Shown here: in pieces, positions 7,446 through 15,040 of the stretch | Numbering within the stretch: position 1 is the first letter of the stretch | Layout of the letters: every line of letters begins with the position of its first letter | NCBI GenBank assembly: GCA_903882745.1 | Contig: CAIRYG010000014.1 | Location: 244,727-308,726, forward strand | Direction: 5' to 3' | Length of the DNA: 64,000 nucleotides | Source: an uncultured Gemmatimonadota bacterium | GTDB taxonomy: Bacteria > Gemmatimonadota > Gemmatimonadetes > Gemmatimonadales > Gemmatimonadaceae | Program-made: the position numbers and the translations under genes | The notes under the pieces: generated by a model | Told to the model about the DNA's origin: nothing | The model's database searches: none | The model's input: the letters and a program-made list of their open reading frames with translations, nothing else

Positions 7446-10400
7446 CTCGGGCGGGGGAAAAGGCGTCCGTAGTCGGCGGCTATAGCTGCCTCAAGAAACC
7501 AGAGGTATGGGATCTTTACATTCCGGTGCTTATCACAAAAAGATACGGCTTCCCGTCGCGTCAACAGGCCGTGGCCGATAGCGCGCGCACCCGCTACCGC
7601 CGCGGCTAGAATATAGTCCAATCTGCGTTGTCCACGGCATAGGTGGAGTCCGGCAAGCAGCTGCTCAACGATCGGCCGAAGTATCGACACCTCATTGTGG
7701 CGTAAAGCAACCATGGCGAGTGCGGCGAGGTCGTGATTTCGCCGCATCGTGAGTCCGTCTTGCAACACAACTCGCGAGTACTCGTCAAGGAAATCTTTGT
7801 TGAGTACCTCCATAGTGTTTGCGTGGGCACTCAGGCGGAGTCGTTGGTGAATAACCGTGCGATTTGTCCAGTGAGAGAAAAGCGATTTGCAGGTTGCGTC
7901 CGCCACATCTTGCCACTGCTGTGCCTGAATCAGGTCGCCGGCATCGAAGAGCACGCCGCTGAGGGTGTCCGCGCATCGTGTCGCCAGTGACCAGAGCTGA
8001 TGAGATTCGCTTTCCGCGTGCGCTTCCCGAAGAAGCGAGATGGTCGTGTCGTAGTCGCCGGACGACCTTTCCGGTACACTCGCCGCTAGTAATGCTCGGA
8101 CGAGTTCTTCAGCCGACCCGGTTACCCTAGAGCGCGACACGAGCCTCGCTGTGAGCGCGCGGGCAGCCTCCAAGTTTCCAAGGTCGTGCTCGGCGATGAT
8201 GCGAACCATTTGTACGTCGAACGAAGCCCCGCGCTTATGTAAGCTCTCTGAGGGAATGGCCGCGACCGCTGCCGACAGGTTCTCTTGGTCTGCCAAGTTT
8301 GATGCCAATATCGCCGTCAAGTTTGCCGCGCGCTCTCTTTGGTCAGACGGATATTGAGTTTCAGCCATCACAGCCGCTGTACGAAGCATCGTCAAGTGCG
8401 GGTTAGTGCTTCGGTGCAGCTCTGCCTCAAGCGATGTGAGGTACACGTCGAGTAGGTCTTTCGATGGAAGCAGTCGCTTGCGGAAGTCTCCTGATATTTC
8501 CTCACACAGGACACCAGCCCGCTCCCAGTCACCGATGAGACGTCTCGCTCGAAGTTCCTCTGCTTTGCAATGCAGTTGGGTTCGCTCGTTCAGAGCACAT
8601 CGAGATGCGCCCTTCAACATTTCGGCCGCATCCGAGCTATTTCCGACGGCGAGTTGACGGCCAGATGCCGCTCGCAGCAACGCTGCGGCTCGGTCTCCTT
8701 CGCGTGCGAGGCCTAGGTGTCGGGCTCCTTCCCACGCATAGGCTGCACTTTCCGACTGAATCGCCTTTCGTTCGAGGAGGCAGCCAACGCGGAAGTGAAG
8801 GGAAGCGATAACCGGTGGTGCAAGGCGGCCTCTAATGGCCTGACTTACAGCGGGATAGGGCTTAAGATGAGCGGCGCCTGAGGACGGGAGAAAGCCTGCA
8901 GCACTCAGTTCTTGCAAGATTGAGTCCAGCTGAGGATCGTCGAAATCCGCCATAGAAAACAGATCGTCGATGCCATCACCACTTTGAATCACCGCGAGTA
9001 AGCTGAGAAACCGCAGGGCCGACGGACTAAGTTCGCGTACGTTGGCCCAGATCATGCCCTCGAGTGTGGGTGGGATGTACTGTGGCTGTTCCGTCTTGGT
9101 TCCAGACGCCAGTAGTTCGCGAACATAGAGGGGATGTCCCCCCGAGATGTCGTAGATTCGTTCGACCTCGCACTCGTCTGGGTGAGCCCCGCGCGCCTCG
9201 AACGTGCTCATGACGAGTCGCGATGTCGCTTCGCGTGAGAGATTTCCCAGGTGCAGATCCATCGCGCTTTGCGCCGCCGGCACTACGGGCGGATGCCGAG
9301 GATATGTCCGCGTGGATATTGCCACCATAAAGCGGCGGCCAGTCATTGAAGCAGTTACGCGCGTGAGCACCGAGAGCGACACTCTATCCGCCGAGGAGTA
9401 ATCGTCCAGAATAACTAGCAGCGGCTTCTCTGTTTCAAGTTCGCGGAATAGCGCGCACGTAGCTTTGCCGATGCGCTCGAAATCCTCCGATGGGAGTGGG
9501 CCAGGCACGACATTCGTCGCAACGCTCGATTTAGATGCGAAATCGCGTAGGAGTGTGAGTTCTTCAGGAGAGCACGCCAACGCGCCTGGTAGCTGCAAAG
9601 CCGATTGGAGCAAAGTTGAGAGGAGTGAGCCATCCGCCCCGTGTAACTCTTCGACAACGTTTATGAAAATGCAGGAGTAACCCTGGGTCTCACAGAAAGT
9701 CGAGAACTGGGTTAGGAGAGCGGTCTTTCCTGTGCCAGATGCACCGTGCACCAAGGTTGCGATTGACCTTCCCCGCTTCGTCGCAGCTGCTGATTCGACG
9801 AGCAGGGTGAACTCGCGCTCTCTGCCAAGAGAGCTCTCCGCGGCGTTGGGCACGGCTGAGTCCGCTAAGTCGGAGATTCGGCGTCTGAGTATTTTCGCAG
9901 GAAGGCTAAGGTGTGCCGCATCGGCCCCAAGCTCTGTGATGTATTCAGTCAGCAGAGACTGAGCTTCAACCTTCGAGCCGCGCATCGCCATCGCCTCTGC
10001 GCGCGCGAGCGTAGCCTCTTCGTTGAATGGGTCAATGGTTAGGCAGTCTCGGGCCCATTGATCGACGTCTGACCATCGGCCTTGAGACTTCGCGATGCGT
10101 ACTCGCTCGAGGCAGCCGTCTCGTGCGTGCGTCGCCGCTTCCGCACGGACCCGTTCCAACCACTCGATGTAAGCGCTGGAAAAGTTCGGCGTGTATTCTG
10201 AAAAGATCGATAGGGCACCTCGAATCTCGTCGTCTGGTGCCTCTGTAATCCATGTGGGCGAACCGATGCGTGCAACATCAGACGTGACGTCTTTGACCTC
10301 GAGTAGCACGGAGCCGTTAGCGGTCGAGACGGGACAGCCGAGTCGACGAATACGGTACACTAGCTGTCGCAGGGCGTGGCGACGATTACTTTCTTCGATG

Positions 10401-10603
10401 TCCGGCCACATCAGCCGCAGTACCGCGCTCTGCGCGATGGGTCGCGGGTGCTGTTCGGTCAAGAACAGCAAGAGCCCAAACAGAACATCCGTCGTTGGCG
10501 TGATACGGTGTTCACCCAACCAAATCTCAGCCGCGCCTAGCCCCACAACCCGCACGTAGCCAACTGTTTTAGAGGTTGGCGCATCAACTGGAGAGCGTGC
10601 CAT
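7442..10603 (-). CDS. Large BTAD/winged-helix AAA-ATPase TPR transcriptional regulator (SARP/AfsR-like)
   Basis: A 1053-residue protein. Residues 15-110 resemble an OmpR-type winged helix as in SARP regulators (LMWPDIEESNRRHALRQLVY, YRIRRLG). About 120-260 is a helical bacterial transcriptional activation domain (WSDVDQWARDCLTIDPFNEE). About 265-500 is an AAA/STAND ATPase with Walker A GASGTGKT (about 285-293) and Walker B LLVILDDYSSAD. The remaining ~500 residues are helical, TPR-like repeats, usual for signal sensing in this family. The C-terminus lacks a LuxR HTH, so DNA binding would be N-terminal. It converges on the HD-GYP gene with a 4-base overlap. Like that gene it looks less GC-rich than the rest. 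Target unknown. Confidence 0.85.
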   Translation of the reverse strand: MARSPVDAPTSKTVGYVRVVGLGAAEIWLGEHRITPTTDVLFGLLLFLTEQHPRPIAQSAVLRLMWPDIEESNRRHALRQLVYRIRRLGCPVSTANGSVLLEVKDVTSDVARIGSPTWITEAPDDEIRGALSIFSEYTPNFSSAYIEWLERVRAEAATHARDGCLERVRIAKSQGRWSDVDQWARDCLTIDPFNEEATLARAEAMAMRGSKVEAQSLLTEYITELGADAAHLSLPAKILRRRISDLADSAVPNAAESSLGREREFTLLVESAAATKRGRSIATLVHGASGTGKTALLTQFSTFCETQGYSCIFINVVEELHGADGSLLSTLLQSALQLPGALACSPEELTLLRDFASKSSVATNVVPGPLPSEDFERIGKATCALFRELETEKPLLVILDDYSSADRVSLSVLTRVTASMTGRRFMVAISTRTYPRHPPVVPAAQSAMDLHLGNLSREATSRLVMSTFEARGAHPDECEVERIYDISGGHPLYVRELLASGTKTEQPQYIPPTLEGMIWANVRELSPSALRFLSLLAVIQSGDGIDDLFSMADFDDPQLDSILQELSAAGFLPSSGAAHLKPYPAVSQAIRGRLAPPVIASLHFRVGCLLERKAIQSESAAYAWEGARHLGLAREGDRAAALLRAASGRQLAVGNSSDAAEMLKGASRCALNERTQLHCKAEELRARRLIGDWERAGVLCEEISGDFRKRLLPSKDLLDVYLTSLEAELHRSTNPHLTMLRTAAVMAETQYPSDQRERAANLTAILASNLADQENLSAAVAAIPSESLHKRGASFDVQMVRIIAEHDLGNLEAARALTARLVSRSRVTGSAEELVRALLAASVPERSSGDYDTTISLLREAHAESESHQLWSLATRCADTLSGVLFDAGDLIQAQQWQDVADATCKSLFSHWTNRTVIHQRLRLSAHANTMEVLNKDFLDEYSRVVLQDGLTMRRNHDLAALAMVALRHNEVSILRPIVEQLLAGLHLCRGQRRLDYILAAAVAGARAIGHGLLTRREAVSFCDKHRNVKIPYLWFLEAAIAADYGRLFPRPS

Positions 10604-10609
10604 TGCGTG

Positions 10610-10626
10610 AGCTGACCTAAGCTGAC
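10610..10626 (-). promoter_or_regulatory. Direct heptamer repeat upstream of BTAD regulator
   Basis: The plus strand reads AGCTGAC CTA AGCTGAC, two identical heptamers with a 10-bp period, lying 7 to 23 bases before the regulator's ATG. SARP/BTAD-type activators are known to bind heptamer direct repeats on one helical face, so this could be an autoregulatory site. It lies very close to the start codon, which would suit repression better than activation. Confidence 0.3.
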
Positions 10627-10855
10627 GGGAGGGTGTCGAGCGGGGCGTTCTAACTCTCGCAACGCCCGATCACTCAGGCAAGGGTGGGGCATGCCCGAAC
10701 CGTACCATTCTATTGCGCCCATCCAATCGGCCGCCGCCGAGTCGGCTGATCATCGCCAGGCCCCTGACCCACTCCAGCCACACCGCCCCGAAGGACGCCA
10801 CCTCGCGCCTCTGCGGCGAGACCCGCTGGGGCCGCCACCAGTCCGCAAACACGCA

Positions 10856-10884
10856 GGGGGCAGTGCGCACCGCGCACCGCCCCC
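10856..10884 (-). terminator. Hairpin downstream of moxR
   Basis: GGGGGC (10856-10861) pairs with GCCCCC (10879-10884), and GTGCGC (10863-10868) pairs with GCGCAC (10872-10877) around a 3-nt loop. The hairpin begins 28 bases after the moxR stop. It has no real T-run. Confidence 0.5.
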
Positions 10885-10911
10885 CGCTCACATCCATCCC
10901 TAGAGCAAAGC

Positions 10912-11901
10912 CTACAACTGCACCAACTGCTTCACCCCCACTCCCTCGGCCTCAGCCTGGAAGTTCAACACCACACGGTGCCCGAGCACATTCGCCGCCA
11001 CCGCCTTCACATCGTCAAGATCCGGCACGCTCCGCCCATCCATCGCCGCCCGCGCCTTCGCGCCAAGCACCAAATACTGCGACGCACGCGGACCCGCTCC
11101 ATAACTCACATACTTCTGCACCGCCGCACTCGCCCCAGGCTCACCGGGACGCGTCGCGCGCGCCAACCCCACCGCATAACTCACCACACTCGGCGGTACC
11201 GGCAAACGGCGCACCAACTGCTGCATCTCAATAATCTGCGCGCCACGCAACACCGGCTCAATCACGTTCGTCTTGCTGCCCGTGGTCGTGGTCACAATCC
11301 GCTCCTCCTCCTCCTTGCTCGGATAGCCAAGGGTGAGCTGATACATAAACCGATCAAGCTGCGCTTCCGGCAGCGAATACGTACCGTCGTGCTCAATAGG
11401 GTTCTGCGTGGCCAACACAAAGAACGGCTCCTTGAGCGTGTACGTCTTGCCCGCGGCAGTCACACGGTGCTCCTGCATGGCTTCCAGCAGCGCCGCCTGA
11501 GTCTTTGGGGGCGCGCGGTTGATCTCGTCGGCCAGCACAATGTTCGCAAAAATCGGCCCCTTCTGGAACACAAAGCTCCGCTTGCCAGTGCCGTGATCCT
11601 CCTCAAGCAACTCCGTGCCCGTAATGTCGCTCGGCATCAGATCCGGCGTGAACTGCACACGACCGAAATCCAAGTCGAGCGTCTCCGCGAGCGTCTGAAT
11701 CAGAAGGGTCTTCGCGAGTCCCGGAACCCCCACCAGCAGCACGTGGCCGCCCGCAAGGATCGCCGCAACAAGGGAATCCACAATCTCGTGCTGCCCCACG
11801 ATCTTTCGCCCGATCTGCGCCGCAATGTCCTTGCGCGCCACAGCGAGCGTGGCAAGAAGTGCCAGATCGCGTTCGTCTGCTGCCGACTGAGGAGTGGCCA
11901 C
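10912..11901 (-). CDS. MoxR-family AAA+ ATPase
   Basis: A 329-residue protein. The start is the GTG at 11901, with GGAG 8 bases upstream. The open frame continues further up but crosses a terminator hairpin and reads as Arg-rich noise. The AAA_3 core is clear: Walker A GVPGLAKT (58-65), TPDLMPSDITGTE, Walker B IVLADEINRAPPKTQ, sensor 1 LATQNPIEHDGTY, then the lid domain PVPPSVVSYAVGLARATRP and GAGPRASQYL. MoxR ATPases act as chaperones that mature or load cofactors on partner proteins, normally encoded beside DUF58/VWA genes. No such partner is next to it in this window. Confidence 0.93.
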   Translation of the reverse strand: MATPQSAADERDLALLATLAVARKDIAAQIGRKIVGQHEIVDSLVAAILAGGHVLLVGVPGLAKTLLIQTLAETLDLDFGRVQFTPDLMPSDITGTELLEEDHGTGKRSFVFQKGPIFANIVLADEINRAPPKTQAALLEAMQEHRVTAAGKTYTLKEPFFVLATQNPIEHDGTYSLPEAQLDRFMYQLTLGYPSKEEEERIVTTTTGSKTNVIEPVLRGAQIIEMQQLVRRLPVPPSVVSYAVGLARATRPGEPGASAAVQKYVSYGAGPRASQYLVLGAKARAAMDGRSVPDLDDVKAVAANVLGHRVVLNFQAEAEGVGVKQLVQL

Positions 11902-11925
11902 TACTGCTGCTCCGTGCGCAAGATG

Positions 11926-11946
11926 AAAAACCCGCCAACGGGCGGG
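11926..11946 (-). terminator. Rho-independent terminator just upstream of moxR
   Basis: CCCGCC-AACG-GGCGGG followed on the minus strand by TTTTTC. It lies only 25 bases before the moxR start and is the second of two tandem terminators after the BsuPI-domain gene. It could also attenuate read-through into moxR. Confidence 0.7.
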
Positions 11947-11984
11947 CCGCCAACGGCGGGGACAAATACCTTGCCTAAGGTAAC

Positions 11985-12013
11985 GAAAAGGGCGCCGTTC
12001 GTGAACGGCGCCC
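11985..12013 (-). terminator. Rho-independent terminator of the BsuPI-domain gene
   Basis: GGGCGCCGTTC (11990-12000) pairs perfectly with GAACGGCGCCC (12003-12013), followed on the minus strand by TTTTCGTT. It is a strong canonical terminator about 57 bases after the stop. Confidence 0.85.
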
Positions 12014-12070
12014 GGCAACAAAACGCTGAACGGATCACCTGCCTTGGCCTGCCGCCCACTCAGCGACCAG

Positions 12071-12529
12071 CTACTTCACCACGAATGCGGCGCGCTGTTC
12101 CATAGGGTAGTTCGCCGACGCGAGCCGCGCGACCGCCGTGTACCGGCCGGGCGCAGCGTGGCTCCACTCGTCATTGAACGTGAGCGTGTCGTGCTCGCGC
12201 ATCACTTTGTTCTGCAGCGCCGAGGTGAACATGCGCTTGGTGCTCCAGCGCCAGACTTCGCGGCCGAGTGAGTCGAGCACGATCATGTCGTGGGTTTGCC
12301 CAGAGGGAAAACTCACTTCGAGTTTCTTGTTACCCGTGTTGCTGACAACAAAATCGAAGTGCACCGCGTCGTTCGCACCGCGCGCGTTCACCGCGAGCGA
12401 TGGCGTGAGTGCCGGGCCATGCGATTTTGTTGTGCGAACCTTTGACAATGTCTCGACCGCACGTGGACGTCCGCATGCAAATGCGAGGACGCCGATGCTG
12501 AGCAATGCGAAGGTGATTTTTCCGTTCAT
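12071..12529 (-). CDS. BsuPI-domain (intracellular proteinase inhibitor-like) exported protein
   Basis: A 152-residue protein starting at ATG 12529 (MNGKITFALLSIGVLAFACG). The first 20 residues are a signal sequence ending in Cys, a weak lipobox (AFAC). The mature part matches the BsuPI beta-sandwich: HFDFVVSNTGNKKLEVSFPS, DMIVLDSLGREVWRWS, and a C-terminal GRYTAVARL strand. The family is named for a Bacillus proteinase inhibitor, but most members are uncharacterised cell-envelope proteins. The longer open frame upstream of 12529 lacks signal features and is not used. Confidence 0.8.
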   Translation of the reverse strand: MNGKITFALLSIGVLAFACGRPRAVETLSKVRTTKSHGPALTPSLAVNARGANDAVHFDFVVSNTGNKKLEVSFPSGQTHDMIVLDSLGREVWRWSTKRMFTSALQNKVMREHDTLTFNDEWSHAAPGRYTAVARLASANYPMEQRAAFVVK

Positions 12530-12783
12530 CCGTGGGCGGCGGCGTGAAGGGGCACTCGGAGTGTTACAAAAGTTTGAGGTGTATACTCCGAGCACAAAAG
12601 TTATCAACATACCGACGATTCGTCAAATCGGCAGTAACACGTAAGTAGAAGTGGGGAAGGGGTTTGAGGGTTGAGCGGCGGGTTTTATGACGGCCAGTTG
12701 ACGGCTGTTTTTCGGTGTTTCGGTGTGTGTTCGGTGTGGAAAACCCTGTGGAGCCGGCGAATCGTGGGAAATGTGGGGACGCC

Positions 12784-12808
12784 AGGGGGATCGTGACCCC
12801 CTATTTTC
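12784..12808 (+). promoter_or_regulatory. Terminator-like hairpin in the atp operon leader
   Basis: AGGGGG (12784-12789) pairs with CCCCCT (12797-12802) and is followed by ATTTTC. It lies about 60 bases before the first atp gene, so it is either a terminator of an upstream transcript or an attenuator within the atp leader. Confidence 0.5.
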
Positions 12809-12822
12809 AGAGAGGAAAGTTC

Positions 12823-12844
12823 GCTTGCGAAATATTTCACAAGC
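12823..12844 (+). promoter_or_regulatory. Near-perfect palindrome before the first atp gene
   Basis: GCTTG-C-GAAA-TA-TTTC-A-CAAGC: two arms of 9 pairs with one internal mismatch. It ends about 20 bases before the start of the first gene. It could be an operator or an RNA hairpin that follows the 12784 hairpin. Confidence 0.4.
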
Positions 12845-12865
12845 TCCTAACTTTGAAGGCTGAAC

Positions 12866-13228
12866 ATGGGATTTTCCGAGCCTCCTGCGGGACCAGCTGG
12901 CGAGACGGAGTCGCCGGAGTCACGGGAGCGTGCCAAAGCCATTGCACGGCGGCGTGATGCGTTGCTGGCGGCGGCGCGGGGGGAGCGGACGAAGGGCGAC
13001 ACCGGGAGTGCCGCGCGGTTAGGCGGGCTGGGGGTGCAGTTTGCGGTCGCGATCCTCCTCTTCCTCTATTTGGGCAACTGGGCTGATCACAAGTTAAACA
13101 GCGGACCGTGGGGGGTGTTGGGCGGTCTGTGCGTGGGCTTTGCGAGTGGGTTGTACCTGATGTTGCGCGCGGTGAAGGACGAAAACACGCGTACTGGCGA
13201 ACAGCAGACACACGGGAAAGGGTCGTGA
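12866..13228 (+). CDS. AtpZ/AtpI-family F0F1 ATPase-associated membrane protein
   Basis: A 120-residue protein with a charged N-terminal half (RERAKAIARRRDALLAAARG) and a C-terminal pair of membrane helices. The helical part contains the family pattern GGLGVQFAVAILLFLYLGNW, then GPWGVLGGLCVGFASGLY. AtpZ/AtpI proteins are encoded at the head of atp operons and help c-ring assembly or Mg2+/Ca2+ transport. The next gene's GTG start overlaps its stop by 4 bases. Confidence 0.8.
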   Translation: MGFSEPPAGPAGETESPESRERAKAIARRRDALLAAARGERTKGDTGSAARLGGLGVQFAVAILLFLYLGNWADHKLNSGPWGVLGGLCVGFASGLYLMLRAVKDENTRTGEQQTHGKGS

Positions 13229-13572
13229 AACAGATCGGCATTTTCGCGGTGTTGCTGGGGTTGGTGACTGTGGGGGGCGGCTTTGCCTTCACGGCGTTGT
13301 ATCCTGGCGCCGAGGGGGCGCGGGCGGTGTGGACCAGTGCGGCGATTTCGGCCGTGGTGCAGGGGATTGGATTCGGCTTCGCGTTTTACCTGCGCAAGGT
13401 GAATGTGATGGCTGGGTGGGGGGCCGGGATGTTGCTGCGGCTGCTCACGGTGGGATTGTATGGAATGATTTTTATCAAAGTGTTGGGACTTCAGTCGGCA
13501 CCCGCGTTGATCAGCATGGTCGCGTTCTTCTTCGTGACCACGCTCTTCGAACCACTACTGCTCAAGCCATGA
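13225..13572 (+). CDS. atpI: AtpI-like ATP synthase assembly membrane protein
   Basis: A 115-residue protein from GTG 13225 with four hydrophobic segments (IGIFAVLLGLVTVGGGFAF; AVWTSAAISAVVQGIGFGFAF; GWGAGMLLRLLTVGLYGMIFI; ALISMVAFFFVTTLFEPLLL). The size, topology and place between an AtpZ-like gene and atpB fit ATP synthase subunit I, which aids c-ring assembly. Sequence conservation in this family is low, so the call rests largely on context. It is coupled on both sides by 4-base overlaps. Confidence 0.7.
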   Translation: MKQIGIFAVLLGLVTVGGGFAFTALYPGAEGARAVWTSAAISAVVQGIGFGFAFYLRKVNVMAGWGAGMLLRLLTVGLYGMIFIKVLGLQSAPALISMVAFFFVTTLFEPLLLKP

Positions 13573-14489
13573 GATTCGCTGCACTATTGACCGCCCTCGT
13601 GTTGGCCGCCGCTCCTGTGCGCATTGCTGCGCAGGACGCCGCGCCGAAGAAGGTGGATATCATCACTCCGCATATCACCGACGCGCACGCGCTCGATCTC
13701 CCGGCGGGACTCGGGCACGGGCTGGTGCAGGAGATTGAGCTGCCGCACTGGGCGCCACTCCATATCGGCTCGCTGGAGCTGGATATGTCGCCGACCAAGC
13801 ATGTGGTGATGCTCCTGCTCGCGGCCACGCTCGTGATTGTGGCGCTCACCTCGGCGGCGCGCGGCGTGGCCAAGCGGGCTGCCACGGGACGGCCGCCCAC
13901 GGGGTTCAGCGGCGCCATGGAAGCCATGGTGCTGTATATCCGCAACGAAGTGATCCTTCCGAACGTCGGCCATCACGGCGAGGCGTTTGTGCCCTTTGGG
14001 CTCACGCTGTTCTTCTTCATTCTGACCTGTAACCTGCTCGGGCTTATTCCCTACGGCAGCACCGCGACCGGCAACATTGCCGTGACCGCGACGCTGGCGA
14101 TTGTCACCTTCTTGGTGATCGAGATTGCCGGCATGAAGGCGCTCGGGGCGGGCTATATCAATACGATCATCTTCTGGCCGCACGACATGCCGCTTGTCAT
14201 GCGCATTCCGATGTCGATCATTCTGAGCCCGGTGGAACTGATCGGAAAGTTCACCAAGCCCTTTGCGTTGGCCATTCGTTTGTTTGCCAACATGACGGCC
14301 GGTCACATTGTGGTGCTGGCGCTCATTGGATTGATCTTCTCGTTCGGCTCGTATGTGCTTGCTCCGCTGCCGCTGGCGATGGCGGTGGCGATCATGTTCC
14401 TCGAGCTGATGGTGGCGTTTTTGCAGGCGTTCATCTTTACGCTACTGGCGAGTGTGTTCATTGGGTTGGTGCGCGAGTCGCATCACTAG
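13569..14489 (+). CDS. atpB: ATP synthase F0 subunit a
   Basis: A 306-residue membrane protein. Key features are LTLFFFILTCNLLGLIPYG, the proton-channel helix with the essential Arg in KPFALAIRLFANMTAGH, and the C-terminal LELMVAFLQAFIFTLLASVFIG. It carries an N-terminal cleavable-looking signal (ALLTALVLAAAPVRIAAQDA) before the usual start of homology, an extension common in bacteria whose subunit a has a periplasmic N-terminus. ATG 13569 overlaps the previous stop by 4 bases. Confidence 0.96.
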   Translation: MRFAALLTALVLAAAPVRIAAQDAAPKKVDIITPHITDAHALDLPAGLGHGLVQEIELPHWAPLHIGSLELDMSPTKHVVMLLLAATLVIVALTSAARGVAKRAATGRPPTGFSGAMEAMVLYIRNEVILPNVGHHGEAFVPFGLTLFFFILTCNLLGLIPYGSTATGNIAVTATLAIVTFLVIEIAGMKALGAGYINTIIFWPHDMPLVMRIPMSIILSPVELIGKFTKPFALAIRLFANMTAGHIVVLALIGLIFSFGSYVLAPLPLAMAVAIMFLELMVAFLQAFIFTLLASVFIGLVRESHH

Positions 14490-14536
14490 CGGTGTGTGGG
14501 ACGCGGGCACTCCACGCCGGAGCGCTCGTGCGGTAG

Positions 14537-14554
14537 CCGAACCTCTTGTTCGGT
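14537..14554 (+). promoter_or_regulatory. Small hairpin in the atpB-atpE spacer
   Basis: CCGAAC-CTCTT-GTTCGG with 6 perfect pairs in the 179-base gap between atpB and atpE. The gap is long for an atp operon and could hold an extra promoter or processing site for the highly expressed c subunit. No T-run follows. Confidence 0.35.
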
Positions 14555-14668
14555 GATGTCCGTTGAGGCTCGTGCGAGTGGCGAGCATCGGTGACGGATG
14601 GCGTGGAGGACTGGGGCAACCCGTGCGCAGGCGAGACTGCAGGACCACGATTTTTCAGGAGTTTTTCC

Positions 14669-14953
14669 ATGACGATGTATCCTTTGCTTCAGGCCGCCGC
14701 AGAAGTGGCCGGCTACAACAAGAACTACATGGGCGCGTGGGGCATGATGGGTGCCGGCATCGGTGCCGGTCTTGCCATCATCGGCGCTGGACTCGGCATC
14801 GGCCGCGTCGGTGGCCAGGCCGTTGAGGGCATGGCGCGTCAGCCCGAGATCGCCGGTCAGATCCAGACCGCCGCGCTGATCTTTGCCGCGTTCATCGAAG
14901 GCGCCGCGCTGTTCGCCGTCGTCGTTGCGTTCCAGATCCAGGGCAAGTTCTAA
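14669..14953 (+). CDS. atpE: ATP synthase F0 subunit c
   Basis: A 94-residue hairpin protein starting at ATG 14669 with a good AGGAG (14657-14661). Helix 1 is Gly-rich (GAGIGAGLAIIGAGLGIGR), the polar loop is RQPE, and helix 2 carries the ion-binding Glu in ALIFAAFIEGAALFAVVV. The residue after the Glu is Gly, not Ser/Thr, which favours protons over sodium. An open frame upstream of 14669 is not used because the Shine-Dalgarno fixes this start. Confidence 0.96.
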   Translation: MTMYPLLQAAAEVAGYNKNYMGAWGMMGAGIGAGLAIIGAGLGIGRVGGQAVEGMARQPEIAGQIQTAALIFAAFIEGAALFAVVVAFQIQGKF

Positions 14954-14971
14954 GCAGCAGTCGGTTGTTTC

Positions 14972-15012
14972 GCTCGCGGCCGCTCCTTCATTATGAAGGG
15001 GCGGCCCCGAGC
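14972..15012 (+). promoter_or_regulatory. Long intercistronic hairpin between atpE and atpF
   Basis: Positions 14972-14990 pair with 14994-15012: 19 positions with 17 Watson-Crick pairs, one G-T and one mismatch, around a 3-nt loop. It begins 18 bases after the atpE stop and ends 28 bases before atpF. It is followed by CAACTTTTC, a weak T-run. It may be a partial terminator or an mRNA-stabilising structure that raises subunit c over subunit b. Confidence 0.65.
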
Positions 15013-15040
15013 ACCCCAACTTTTCATATTCGGATATCCT

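Larger units (their letters stand above)
10604..10911. other. Intergenic stretch between the BTAD regulator and moxR
   Basis: 308 bases without a convincing gene. The right side holds the hairpin downstream of moxR. The left side is the upstream region of the BTAD regulator, including a short direct repeat. A 75-codon minus-strand frame (10670-10897) has Trp/Arg-rich composition and no recognisable features, so it is not called. Confidence 0.5.
12530..12865. other. Divergent intergenic region between BsuPI-domain gene and ATP synthase operon
   Basis: 336 bases with no gene seen. It should hold the minus-strand promoter of the BsuPI-domain gene and the plus-strand promoter and leader of the atp genes. 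The leader contains two structured elements, described separately (12784-12808 and 12823-12844). Confidence 0.6.

Noticed and set aside
10670..10897. 75-codon minus-strand frame between moxR and the BTAD regulator
   Set aside because: Includes the moxR hairpin, has no Shine-Dalgarno and no recognisable features.
12736..12766. DnaA boxes / origin-like signal (TGTGGAAAAC and CTGTGGAG)
   Set aside because: Only two imperfect matches, no cluster and no AT-rich unwinding element; the atp leader nearby explains the conservation better.
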